This document shows positions 45,682 to 54,330 of a stretch of DNA of 64,000 nt, one piece after another. The stretch lies in assembly GCA_903823025.1 (NCBI GenBank), contig CAIJRK010000049.1, positions 29,539 to 93,538 of the forward strand, read 5' to 3'. Position 1 is the first letter of the stretch. Every line of letters begins with the position of its first letter. The DNA is from an uncultured beta proteobacterium. Its GTDB lineage: Bacteria > Pseudomonadota > Gammaproteobacteria > Burkholderiales > Burkholderiaceae_C. The position numbers were made by a program, and so were the translations under genes. The notes beneath the pieces were generated by a model. It saw only the letters and a program-made list of their open reading frames with translations. It was not told where the DNA came from and searched no databases.

Positions 45682-47804
45682 ACAAAAAATACGGTTGGAT
45701 GATGAAGCGAATGTGGCAAACCATACTATTGACGGCAACATTTTTTCTGTTTGCCCTGAACGCCCAGGCCCAAAACACGATTGAAGCGGTGACGGGGTCT
45801 TTGCAAGGCGGTGTTGAGGTTGTCAAAATTGACTTTACCCAGCCGCTTGAGGTTGAGCCGGTCGGCTTTTCAATCTTGTCGCCGGCCCGGGTTGCCCTTG
45901 ATTTTCCGGGCATAGACAACGCCATGGGACGCACCACCCTCGACATCAACCAAGGCAACCTGCGCTCGGTGACCGTGCTGCAGGCAGGCGGACGGTCTCG
46001 CGTGGTCTTGAATTTGAAGCAAGTCGCGCCCTACAAAACCAAATTACAAGGCAAGTCTTTGCTCGTCATGCTGGAGCCGGTGCCAGTGGCTACGCTCACC
46101 GCCACGGCGACGCCTGTATTTGCAGAAGGTAGCAGCCGCGATACCTTACCGCTGAAAGACCTCGATTTTCGTCGCGGTGACGAGGACACGGGCCGCGTTG
46201 TGGTGACGCTACCGAATAACCAGGTGGGTGTTGATATTCGCCAACAAGGGCAAACACTGGTGGTTGAGTTCATGAAGTCCAGCTTGCCAGAGGGAATGCG
46301 CCGCCGACTTGATGTGACTGACTTTGGCACCCCGGTTCAAACGGTGGCCATCTTTGAAGTGGGCGACCGGGTGCGGGTGGTGGTTGAACCAAGAGGCCAA
46401 TGGGTTCACAGCGCCTACCAAAGCGATGATCAATTTGTGATTGAAGTCAAACCACTCAAGATTGACCCGTCAAAATTGACGCAAGGACAGGGTTATAACG
46501 GTCAAAAGTTATCGCTGAATTTTCAAAGTATTGAGGTTCGCTCGCTGCTGCAGGTGATTGCGGACTTTACCAATTTCAACATCATTACCTCGGATTCGGT
46601 GACCGGAACTGTCACCTTGCGTCTTCAGGATGTGCCTTGGGATCAGGCGCTCGACATTATTTTGCAGGCCAAAGGGCTGGCCATGCGTAAAACAGACAAC
46701 GTGATTTTGATTGCACCCAAAGAAGAATTGATTGCCAAAGAAAAGCTGGAGCTAGAGGCCAAGGCTGCAGCGCTGAACCTAGAGCCGGTCAGAACGCAGT
46801 CCTTCCAAATGAACTATGCCAAGGCCGCAGAGGTTGCAACACAACTCATGGGCAAGGGTATCGGTGACAGAACCACAGGGCGCATCTTGAGTCTGCGCGG
46901 CAATGCGACGGCTGATGCCCGCACCAATATCCTTTTTGTAACCGATGTGTCGTCCCGATTGGAAGAGGTACAACAACTGATTCAAAAGCTTGATATTGCG
47001 GTTCGTCAGGTGATGATTGAGGTGCGCATTGTTGAGGCTACGGATAATTTCGGAAAATCACTCGGCGTCAAGTTTGGGGCCACCGATCAAAGAGCGCAAA
47101 ACGGAGGTGATGGTGGCTACCAAATTGCAGGCGATAACCGAATTGTCTTTGGCACCAGCTACAGCAATTCAGTGGCGTCCAGTGGTGGCGGTGGCGTGGT
47201 GGACACCACCAGTAATTTTGTGAACATGCCTGCCAGCAATGCCTTTGGAACGCCAGCTACTTTTGCGGTCTCTATTTTCAGCGCGGTGGCTAATCGATTT
47301 CTGAATCTTGAAATTTCAGCACTGGAAGCTGAAAGCAAGGGCCGTGTTGTCTCCAGTCCGAGAGTTGTCACAGCGGACGGCAAGAAAGCATCCATCCGCC
47401 AAGGCGAACAAATTCCTTATCAAGTCTGCGGACAGAACGGTTGCACCACAGAATTCAAAGACGCCAACCTCCGGCTTGAGGTCACACCCCAGATCACGCC
47501 TGAAGGCACCATCATCATGGATTTGGATGTCAGCAAAGACACACGCGGAGAAAATACGAATGCCGGGCCTGCTATCAATCAAAAAAATATTGTGACGCAA
47601 GTGCTTGTGGACAACGGTGGAACGGTGGTGATCGGCGGTATTTTTGAATTAGAAGAAACAAATGACGAAACCAAAGTACCTTTCTTTGGCGACTTGCCGG
47701 GTGTTGGTAATTTATTCAAAAACAGAGCGAGAACACAGAATAAGAAAGAACTTCTCGTCTTTGTGACACCAAGAGTGATTACAGAAAGAACGGGCGCCCG
47801 TTAA
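45678..47804 (+). CDS. pilQ: Type IV pilus secretin PilQ
   Basis: A 708-residue outer-membrane secretin through which the pilus exits. A signal peptide near residues 10-34, two AMIN domains, the STN/secretin N0 domain, an N1 domain and the secretin core (VRIVEATDNFGKSLGVKFG; SSPRVVTADGKKASIRQGE; PFFGDLPGVGNLFKNRART) occur in the expected order. Uptake of DNA and twitching motility are typical roles of the PilMNOPQ machine. A seven-base-pair hairpin follows the gene. Confidence 0.96.
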   Translation: MNKKYGWMMKRMWQTILLTATFFLFALNAQAQNTIEAVTGSLQGGVEVVKIDFTQPLEVEPVGFSILSPARVALDFPGIDNAMGRTTLDINQGNLRSVTVLQAGGRSRVVLNLKQVAPYKTKLQGKSLLVMLEPVPVATLTATATPVFAEGSSRDTLPLKDLDFRRGDEDTGRVVVTLPNNQVGVDIRQQGQTLVVEFMKSSLPEGMRRRLDVTDFGTPVQTVAIFEVGDRVRVVVEPRGQWVHSAYQSDDQFVIEVKPLKIDPSKLTQGQGYNGQKLSLNFQSIEVRSLLQVIADFTNFNIITSDSVTGTVTLRLQDVPWDQALDIILQAKGLAMRKTDNVILIAPKEELIAKEKLELEAKAAALNLEPVRTQSFQMNYAKAAEVATQLMGKGIGDRTTGRILSLRGNATADARTNILFVTDVSSRLEEVQQLIQKLDIAVRQVMIEVRIVEATDNFGKSLGVKFGATDQRAQNGGDGGYQIAGDNRIVFGTSYSNSVASSGGGGVVDTTSNFVNMPASNAFGTPATFAVSIFSAVANRFLNLEISALEAESKGRVVSSPRVVTADGKKASIRQGEQIPYQVCGQNGCTTEFKDANLRLEVTPQITPEGTIIMDLDVSKDTRGENTNAGPAINQKNIVTQVLVDNGGTVVIGGIFELEETNDETKVPFFGDLPGVGNLFKNRARTQNKKELLVFVTPRVITERTGAR

Positions 47805-47825
47805 TCTGTTTGATTCTCGAACCTA

Positions 47826-47844
47826 ACAAGCAAGCAATGCTTGT
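47826..47844 (+). other. Hairpin downstream of pilQ
   Basis: ACAAGCA and TGCTTGT form a seven-base-pair stem with a five-base loop, followed by ATTTATC, 22 bases after the pilQ stop. It is a weak candidate terminator between pilQ and the lipoprotein gene. Confidence 0.4.
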
Positions 47845-47915
47845 ATTTATCATGTCAACGGTTGTTGCCGAGCATGAAGTATTTTTTCTTTAAAAGAAAT
47901 AACAGGGAAATAATT

Positions 47916-49091
47916 ATGAGTTTGTTGAAATATGTAATGGGGGTTGCCGTTGCAATTTCCCTGACGGCGTGTGGCGGGGGTGGGGGCAATGCTAGTACTC
48001 CTAGTACTCCTGATCTAATTCCACTTATTGTTAGTGCGCCTAGCACGGTTACAGTGGAAACGGGTGCATCAACTAGCTACATTGTTAGCGGGGGGCAAAC
48101 TCCTTATAGAGCAGTCAGTGGAAATTCTAGTATTGCGCAGGTAGCTATTAATAAAGACAATGGATTAACCGTCATGGGCTTGGTGGCAGGAACATCGACC
48201 GTACAGGTGCGCGATGCGTTATCTGCTTTGGTTGAAATTACGGTTAATGTTAGCGCTGGACCAGCAGTTGCTTTATATACAACAACGCCTAACCCTCTTA
48301 GCATGGCCCCATCAACCACGCAGAAATTTGGCATAGGAGGAGGAGTACCACCTTATACGGTGACTTCAGATAATGTATCCGTTGCAACAGTATTGGTCAG
48401 TGATTCTGTTTTAACGGTTACGGCTGCTACGGTAGGAACTGCGAATTTAAAAATTACAGATATTTCTGGCACATCAATAAGTACAGCTATTAATGTAGTA
48501 AGTAGCGGCGTTCCTTTGTCAATATCACCAACTTCCGCATCCGTTTACGTTGACAACACACTCGACGTTATGATTGTGGGCGGGACTCCGCCATATAGGA
48601 TAGGAGGAACTATTCCCGCCTTTATGACTGCAGTTTTTGACAATGCAAATCCAAGCAGGTTGATCATTACGTCTGTATTAACAGGTGGCCCATTTGAACT
48701 TAATATTTTTGACAGCCAAAATTCAACAGTTAAATTTGAATTAACAATAATTGCTGGACAGCCAACGATTCGTTTGTCACCTAGCATCCTCAAAGTCTCA
48801 GAACTTGATACTAAACCCATCACTTTGACGATTTTTGGCGCAGCAGCGGGAACGCTCCATGCTTTTAGCAGTGACTTGGCTTTATTCACAGTCGCAGTTG
48901 GTGAAGACAATAAAACCATCACAGTCAATACTGGCAGTAAAGGCAACCGTTGCATAACAAATGACGCAACAGGTACAGGTACAGGGACATCTGACTATGT
49001 TATTCCTGTGACTATTTCAGTGGTTGACTCGACGCGTGCATTAGCAACATCTGTTATCACAATAACAAATAGTGTCGGAGCTTGTCCGTAA
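47916..49091 (+). CDS. Lipoprotein with four Ig-like domains
   Basis: A 391-residue lipoprotein: lipobox LTACGGGGG (cysteine near residue 20), then four successive all-beta segments of about 80-100 residues with BIG2-type character. The first three share a G-G-x-x-P-Y motif (SGGQTPY, GGGVPPY, VGGTPPY). The fourth has two cysteines that may pair. The gene is clearly AT-richer than its neighbours and its codon use differs. The start at 47916 follows AGGGA; 47841 would bury the signal. It sits between pilQ and aroK, genes that are normally adjacent, so it is probably an insertion. A surface adhesin or pilus-associated role is a guess. Confidence 0.78.
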   Translation: MSLLKYVMGVAVAISLTACGGGGGNASTPSTPDLIPLIVSAPSTVTVETGASTSYIVSGGQTPYRAVSGNSSIAQVAINKDNGLTVMGLVAGTSTVQVRDALSALVEITVNVSAGPAVALYTTTPNPLSMAPSTTQKFGIGGGVPPYTVTSDNVSVATVLVSDSVLTVTAATVGTANLKITDISGTSISTAINVVSSGVPLSISPTSASVYVDNTLDVMIVGGTPPYRIGGTIPAFMTAVFDNANPSRLIITSVLTGGPFELNIFDSQNSTVKFELTIIAGQPTIRLSPSILKVSELDTKPITLTIFGAAAGTLHAFSSDLALFTVAVGEDNKTITVNTGSKGNRCITNDATGTGTGTSDYVIPVTISVVDSTRALATSVITITNSVGACP

Positions 49092-49129
49092 TATGTGTTT
49101 AGCATAAAAGCAGCTAGACGGATAATCAT

Positions 49130-49651
49130 TTGATTACTCTCATCGGCCTCCCCGGCTCCGGCAAATCAACTGTCGGGCGTCAACTCGCCCGGCGGTTGCA
49201 ACTCCCTTTTGTTGACTCTGATCATGTGATCGAGCAGCAATTGGGCTGCTCTATTCGTGCGTATTTCGAGCGTGAGGGGGAGGACGCCTTCCGGGACGTT
49301 GAAGAGTCGGTCATTGACCAACTCACGCAAAATCAAAAAGGCGTGCTGTCAACCGGTGGCGGCGTCGTTTTGCGGGCTGCCAACCGGCAGCACTTGCGGG
49401 AGCGGGGCCATGTGATCTATTTGAATTCATCCCCTGATGAGCTATTCAGACGCCTGCGCCACGATGTCAACCGGCCTTTGCTGCAAGTGGCTGACCCGCT
49501 GGGTCGGCTGCGCAACCTTCACACCCTGCGTAATCCGCTCTACCGCGAAACCGCGCATTTCATCATCGAAACCGGTCGCCCCTCGGTAGCGACACTGGTC
49601 AACATGATCGTGATGCAGCTTGAATTAGCGGGTATCGTGCCTAACACATAG
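49130..49651 (+). CDS. aroK: Shikimate kinase
   Basis: A 173-residue kinase phosphorylating shikimate with ATP in aromatic amino-acid synthesis. Walker A is GLPGSGKST near residues 5-13, the shikimate-binding region VDSDHVIE and STGGGVVLR. The start is a TTG at 49130. In related genomes aroB follows; here the next gene is on the other strand and belongs to the sugar operon. Confidence 0.96.
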   Translation: MITLIGLPGSGKSTVGRQLARRLQLPFVDSDHVIEQQLGCSIRAYFEREGEDAFRDVEESVIDQLTQNQKGVLSTGGGVVLRAANRQHLRERGHVIYLNSSPDELFRRLRHDVNRPLLQVADPLGRLRNLHTLRNPLYRETAHFIIETGRPSVATLVNMIVMQLELAGIVPNT

Positions 49652-49676
49652 CGTCTAACGCGGTTGGATGCAGGCA

Positions 49677-50693
49677 TCAAAGCGTTCGCGTCACCTTCTG
49701 CAGATTCGCGGGCGCGTCAGGGTCTTGGCCTCGACGCTGGGCGAGTTCTTCACACGCGAGTTGCGACAAAAAAGAAAACACCGGCGTGCGCGCCCAACGA
49801 TCTTCGGGCAGCCGAATCGGCAGCGCGGCTTCGTGTGTGGCATCCGTGCCGATGGTGAGAAAGGGCACGCCACGCGCCAGCAACGTGGCCGCCACCGCCT
49901 GTTTGCTGTCCATCGACTCATCAGCCCCCGAGAACAGAACGACCCGGTCGGTCGGGTGAAACATGGCAATCGGCCCATGCAAAAACTCGGCGGTGGAGTA
50001 GCCAAAGGCGGGCAGCCCCAGACTCTCTTGCGTTTTCAGGGCGGCATCCAACACACCGGCATACGAGGGACCGCGACCGATCCAGGCAATCGTGCGGGCA
50101 CCTTCCAGAAAAGTGGCGAGCGTGGCCACCGCTTCACCTTCAAGAATGGCTTCCATCGCTTGCGCGGCTTGTTCGGCGGCTTGTGCCAGCGGGTAGCCCG
50201 CCAACGCGGCCACGGCGAACAGTTGGGCGGTGAAACTTTTGGTGGCAGGCACGGCTTTTTCTTCGCCGCAATTGAGCCTGAACACGGTGTCGGCAACGGT
50301 GGCCAAGGTCATCTGCTCGCAGGGATTGGCGGTCACGCCTACCGCCAGCGCACCTTGCGATTTGAGCCAGCGCAGGGCTTCGGCCACATCAATGCTTTGG
50401 CCGGAGGCGGAAAAGGCGAGCGCGATGGAGTCGCTCCAGTCGGCATCGGGCAGCGGCTGGGTCGTCACCCAAGGGTGAAATTCAATGGGGTGACGACCGG
50501 AGCGCAAGGTGAAAAGGTAGGACGCAAAGGTGCAGGCGTTGCCCGAGCTGCCGCGTCCAATCAGCACCACGTTGTTACGCTGACCTTTGAGTTCCTGAAT
50601 GGCTTGGGCTTGCGCCTCCCAATGGGCGGCTTCGCGGCGAAGCATGGCCGGGGTTTCCAGAATTTCTTGCTTCATATGGCTTTTTGTCGTCAT
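49677..50693 (-). CDS. SIS-domain sugar-phosphate isomerase/deaminase (NagB-II/AgaS-like)
   Basis: A 338-residue protein of two SIS domains, equal to the isomerase half of GlmS. The first domain has LIGRGSSGNA and FSASGQSIDV; the second has IGRGPSYAGVLDAALKTQES and AEFLHGPIAMF, matching glucosamine-6-phosphate deaminases of the NagB-II/GlmD type. No glutaminase domain is present, so it should deaminate or isomerise rather than synthesise. The start at 50693 follows GAGGAT and overlaps the PIG-L stop by four bases. It is the last gene of the operon and would feed fructose-6-phosphate into glycolysis if its substrate is glucosamine-6-phosphate. Confidence 0.87.
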   Translation of the reverse strand: MTTKSHMKQEILETPAMLRREAAHWEAQAQAIQELKGQRNNVVLIGRGSSGNACTFASYLFTLRSGRHPIEFHPWVTTQPLPDADWSDSIALAFSASGQSIDVAEALRWLKSQGALAVGVTANPCEQMTLATVADTVFRLNCGEEKAVPATKSFTAQLFAVAALAGYPLAQAAEQAAQAMEAILEGEAVATLATFLEGARTIAWIGRGPSYAGVLDAALKTQESLGLPAFGYSTAEFLHGPIAMFHPTDRVVLFSGADESMDSKQAVAATLLARGVPFLTIGTDATHEAALPIRLPEDRWARTPVFSFLSQLACEELAQRRGQDPDAPANLQKVTRTL

Positions 50694-51532
50694 TTCGTAT
50701 CCTCTAGGGTTGGGCGAATTTCTCGGGTCTTCCAATAAAACTCGCTGGGTTTGCCTTGGTGTTGACTGGCGTGAAGGGCGGCCAGAACGCCAGGGTCGTC
50801 GCCAAACAGGGCCGGAATCTGGGAGTGGTAGTGGCCGATTAGCGCGGCCTTGGCGTTCGCGTCCACGGGTAGAACCAGGCGACTGACGGGTTCGCGTCCC
50901 AAGCGCTGAAGGGCTTGCAGCGGGTCGTCTTGTGCGCCGCTGCCGATGGCCTGATTCACCACGTAGGGAAAGTCTTCGTAAAAGAGCAGGGCAGCCCCTT
51001 GCTCGGCGAGCCGAAGCGCCACGCGAGCCACGATGGTGTGATCCACATGCTGACCAATGCCCATCGGACTGACGAGCAAAATGCGCCCCAAATTAATGCA
51101 AAGCCGCTGCAACACCAGATAGAGTTCTTCGACGTGGGCCAGATCATCCACGCGCGGCGCTGTCCACTTTTCGCGGGCGTGGCGGTAGATAAATTGATTC
51201 GTCAGCGGGCTTCGGCGGTAGATGCCATCGGGAAAACTCAGATGCACAAAGTCGGCATCTGCCGAGTGCATGGCGGCCACATCTTCGCGCCGCCGAAGTC
51301 GGGGATTGACGTGTCCTTTGCGTTGAAAACTGCGCAACGTGCCATCGCTACTTTTGATGGCCGGGGGGTTGCCGCAATAAATGGTGATGACCAGACAAGA
51401 GGCTTGGCGACCCGTCAAGAAATTGAGCAGTCCGCCACAACTGAGCGCGCCGTCGTCCATGTGCGGCGACAGGATGACGACACGCTCGATGTCATCCCAG
51501 GGAACCGCCGTGGTGAGAGATGTCGTCCTCAT
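50690..51532 (-). CDS. PIG-L (LmbE) family deacetylase
   Basis: A 280-residue zinc-dependent N-deacetylase. The metal motif reads SPHMDDGALSCGG near residues 22-34, a common form of the family HPDDE signature, and the third ligand is in GIGQHVDHT. Family members remove acetyl groups from N-acetylglucosamine in small glycosides (MshB, archaeal diacetylchitobiose deacetylase). No signal peptide, so it acts in the cytoplasm. It is coupled by ATGA overlaps to the GH4 gene before and the SIS gene after it, which suggests an acetylated amino-sugar substrate. Confidence 0.88.
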   Translation of the reverse strand: MRTTSLTTAVPWDDIERVVILSPHMDDGALSCGGLLNFLTGRQASCLVITIYCGNPPAIKSSDGTLRSFQRKGHVNPRLRRREDVAAMHSADADFVHLSFPDGIYRRSPLTNQFIYRHAREKWTAPRVDDLAHVEELYLVLQRLCINLGRILLVSPMGIGQHVDHTIVARVALRLAEQGAALLFYEDFPYVVNQAIGSGAQDDPLQALQRLGREPVSRLVLPVDANAKAALIGHYHSQIPALFGDDPGVLAALHASQHQGKPSEFYWKTREIRPTLEDTK

Positions 51533-52812
51533 GCCAGCACCGGTAGCAGGGGGCCATATTGTTTTTGGGCCAGCGTCCACAGGGCTTGCGCTTTGACGTG
51601 GCTGCCAACCAGCGGATTAGCCGCCAGTGCTTGAAGAATAGTGGTCTCGACCCCGGTGCGGGCGGCTTCGGCGGCTAGGTGCTGGTAGGTTTCCAACTGG
51701 TGCAACAGGCCTAACTGATCGGCGGGCAAACCGGGCGCGGGCGTGCGGGTCCAGCCCTTCGCGTTGAGCCGACCTTGCGCTTCGACCACCGTGTTGGGCG
51801 CAAACAAATCGGTAGTGCCCTGGTTTTCGACATTGAGCACCAGCGGCATGCCTTGTTCCGCTTTCAACGCCTGAATGACGGTGACGGCCAAGTCGCCAAA
51901 ACCGGCGGTGCCTCGGTGATGTTGAAGATGAGGCGTGGCCTTGTCGGCCTCCTCGCGGAAATGCGCGTAGTAGGCGGGCAGTTGCGCGACGATCACATCG
52001 CTGCGCGGGCCTTGCGCCAAAGCCAGACTAACGAATTTCTCCGGGGCCAGGTAATAAGGCAGGTAGGAGTTGGGCCAGTAACCGGGCGTTTGCCGGGCCA
52101 TCGCCAGCGACAACTCGAAACGCAGGCGGTGTTCCTCGTTCATGTCCGACGGGGTTTCCAAGTGGGCGGGAAGTGTGGTCAGCGCCTTGTCGCCGATACG
52201 AATGTCGCTGTACCAAGTGGCATGGTTCAGGCCGTTGCATTGAAAGTCATAGGACGCGCCCGGCTGTCCTAACGCTTGTGCCAACGCTTGCAAGTCTTCG
52301 TCCGATTGGTCGCACAGACCCAGCACCCGCACGCCGCCGCGATCGACCAGTGCTTGGGTGACGATGTTGCTCGGGTTGGTGTAGTTCAAAAGCAGCGCAC
52401 CCGGCGCATGAATCGCCATGGCGTCGGCCAGACGCAGGGCTTCGGGCACCGAACGAAGGGCGAAGAAAAAGCCGCCCGGTCCCACGGTTTCCTGACCCGG
52501 AATACCCAAGGCCAACGGCAAGGTTTCGTCAATGCGCCGCGCTTCAAAACCGCCCGGACGAATGCTGTTGAGCACCGCATCGGCCCCACTCAGGGCTGCT
52601 GTCAAACTGGATGCGGTTTCTACCTTGAAGCTCGCCCCGGCGCTTTGGGCCATGGCTTGTCCCAGTCGCCCGACCAGTTCCAGATGTTCGGCGTGGGTGT
52701 CATAAAGACGCACCCGCGCCAAGCCTAACGTGGGACCTTGTGCGATGAGGGCTTGCAAAAGTCCGGGCGTGTAGGCGCTACCGCCGCCCAAAATAACAAA
52801 TTCTTTGATCAT
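51529..52812 (-). CDS. Glycoside hydrolase family 4 enzyme
   Basis: A 427-residue NAD+- and metal-dependent glycosidase. The N-terminal Rossmann motif is LGGGSAYTPGLLQAL, followed by NSIRPGGFEARRIDE, YTNPSNIVTQAL and GLNHATWY with the metal-binding histidine. The tetrapeptide that tracks GH4 specificity (CNVP in phospho-beta-glucosidases, CHSV in alpha-galactosidases) is CDQS here, with the metal-ligand cysteine kept. The start at 52812 (MIKEFVILGGG) is clear; a longer in-frame start at 53022 overlaps the kinase. GH4 enzymes cleave by oxidation-elimination at either anomeric configuration. A glucosaminide is the likely substrate given the neighbours. Confidence 0.9.
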   Translation of the reverse strand: MIKEFVILGGGSAYTPGLLQALIAQGPTLGLARVRLYDTHAEHLELVGRLGQAMAQSAGASFKVETASSLTAALSGADAVLNSIRPGGFEARRIDETLPLALGIPGQETVGPGGFFFALRSVPEALRLADAMAIHAPGALLLNYTNPSNIVTQALVDRGGVRVLGLCDQSDEDLQALAQALGQPGASYDFQCNGLNHATWYSDIRIGDKALTTLPAHLETPSDMNEEHRLRFELSLAMARQTPGYWPNSYLPYYLAPEKFVSLALAQGPRSDVIVAQLPAYYAHFREEADKATPHLQHHRGTAGFGDLAVTVIQALKAEQGMPLVLNVENQGTTDLFAPNTVVEAQGRLNAKGWTRTPAPGLPADQLGLLHQLETYQHLAAEAARTGVETTILQALAANPLVGSHVKAQALWTLAQKQYGPLLPVLA

Positions 52813-53690
52813 GTGTGTGTCTCCAGATGGGCCAATAAAGTGGGGTCTTCTACAACGCCGCCGACTTGGGTTAGCAGTCGTGCAGCGGCTTGACAGCCCA
52901 GGCGTAGTGCCGCGTCGCCGCTTGCGCCGTGCAGCAAGGACGTTAATAAACCAGCGCAAAAAGCGTCGCCCGCGCCGGTGAAATCTGTGGCCATCACCGG
53001 CACCGCCGGGCAACTGACCCAAACGCCGTTGAGTTGCCCGAAAGCGCCTGCCGGCCCTGCGGTGACGACCACGTTAGCGGCTGCGCCTTGCAGTCGCGCT
53101 GGCGCTTGACGCGGGTCTTCAGCGGCGAAGGCGGCTTCTTTGTCGTTAAGAATTAATAGATCCCAAGGCTGGTGGATTTGGGTTTGAAGCTGCGTTAATT
53201 CTTCAGGTGCCCAACTGCCTGACACGCTGATCTTGGCCCCCGCTGCGCGGGCTTGGGCCAACGGTTTCGCCAGATAACGGGCCTCCAGCAAACCGGGAAC
53301 GTGTATCCACTCGGCACGGGGCAGTTCCGGGCATTGACGTAGCGAGGCGAAGTCCGCCGCGCTAACAAAGGCCCGATCTTGTGCGCCGGAGAAGACGAGC
53401 GAAATGGCCGGATCATGGCGGGCGGGCCAAGTTTGGGTGGTCAAACCCAAGTGCGCGATTCGCTGGGCGATAGCGTCGTCGGACAGGCCTTGGCCGCGCG
53501 GGTGCGCCAAGGTGACGTTCACGCCCAAGGCTTTGGCCACCGAGGCGGTATTGAGCGCCCCGCCTAACCCTAGCCGAATGCTTTCGACAAAGGTTTCTTC
53601 GCCGGGAGAAGGCATTCGTACACCGGGCACGAACACTTCAAAATAAACGAGACCTGCGACACAAAGTTCTGTTTTAGATTCAACCATCAT
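52809..53690 (-). CDS. PfkB-family carbohydrate kinase
   Basis: A 293-residue kinase with the family N-terminal glycine motif (GLGGALNTASVAKALG), the phosphate-handling LILNDKEAAF and the C-terminal catalytic DFTGAGDAFCAG. First gene of the four-gene operon; an AGGAT ribosome-binding site precedes the ATG. Its four-base overlap with the GH4 gene implies coupling. It probably phosphorylates the sugar released by the GH4 enzyme, or the glycoside before cleavage. Confidence 0.9.
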   Translation of the reverse strand: MMVESKTELCVAGLVYFEVFVPGVRMPSPGEETFVESIRLGLGGALNTASVAKALGVNVTLAHPRGQGLSDDAIAQRIAHLGLTTQTWPARHDPAISLVFSGAQDRAFVSAADFASLRQCPELPRAEWIHVPGLLEARYLAKPLAQARAAGAKISVSGSWAPEELTQLQTQIHQPWDLLILNDKEAAFAAEDPRQAPARLQGAAANVVVTAGPAGAFGQLNGVWVSCPAVPVMATDFTGAGDAFCAGLLTSLLHGASGDAALRLGCQAAARLLTQVGGVVEDPTLLAHLETHT

Positions 53691-53709
53691 GGTTTTATCC
53701 TAGAACCTC

Positions 53710-53745
53710 CCGGTAAATCCTTTTGGCGCGTCAGGCCTCTACCGG
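53710..53745. promoter_or_regulatory. Inverted repeat between metW and the sugar operon
   Basis: CCGGTA (53710-53715) and TACCGG (53740-53745) are perfect inverted copies separated by 24 bases in the 58-base gap between metW and the PfkB gene. No T run follows, so it is not an obvious terminator. It could be a regulator site for the sugar operon, but the arms are short. Confidence 0.3.
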
Positions 53746-53748
53746 CAA

Positions 53749-54330
53749 TTAGCGCGACAGTTCGTACACCGAAGTTCCCGCCAATAAGTTAGGACAAAAG
53801 CGCACGGTTCGCCCTTCTTGCAGACCAAAACTGTCCAGAATTTTGAGACCGCTGCGCCGCGCCAAAATCGCCAAATCGGCGTGCGTGCCCACGCGGATAT
53901 TGGGCGTGTCGTACCACTGATAAGGCAGGCGGCGCGTCACCGGCATACGCCCGCGCAACACGCTCAGACGATTCGGCCAATGTGCAAAATTGGGAAAAGC
54001 GACAATGCCGATGCGGCCTACCCGCACGGTTTCACGCAACATCACTTCAGCGTTGCGCAGGTGTTGCAAGGTGTCGAGTTGCAGCACCACGTCAAACGAG
54101 GCGTCATCAAACATCGCCAAACCTTCGTCCAGATTGAGCTGGATGACGTTCACGCCGCGCTGCACGCAAGCCAGCACGTTCGCGTCGGCAATCTCGATGC
54201 CGTAGCCGGTGCAGCCGCGTGTTTGTTGCAAATGCGCCAGCATGGCACCGTCGCCGCAACCCAGATCGAGCACGCGGGAACCTTGGGGCACCAGCCGGGC
54301 AATGGCGTTCATGGTGGTCATATCAGTCAT
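53749..54330 (-). CDS. metW: Methionine biosynthesis protein MetW
   Basis: A 193-residue protein with a SAM-binding Rossmann motif ([12 protein letters not shown] near residues 20-31) and the typical MetW sequences [11 protein letters not shown] and [12 protein letters not shown]. MetW partners MetX and stimulates homoserine acylation. Its ATG overlaps the metX stop by four bases. Confidence 0.96.
   Translation of the reverse strand: MTDMTTMNAIARLVPQGSRVLDLGCGDGAMLAHLQQTRGCTGYGIEIADANVLACVQRGVNVIQLNLDEGLAMFDDASFDVVLQLDTLQHLRNAEVMLRETVRVGRIGIVAFPNFAHWPNRLSVLRGRMPVTRRLPYQWYDTPNIRVGTHADLAILARRSGLKILDSFGLQEGRTVRFCPNLLAGTSVYELSR

Noticed and set aside
49668..50738. 356-codon open frame on the plus strand
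   Set aside because: Antisense to the SIS gene along its whole length; arginine- and glycine-rich composition typical of a shadow frame.
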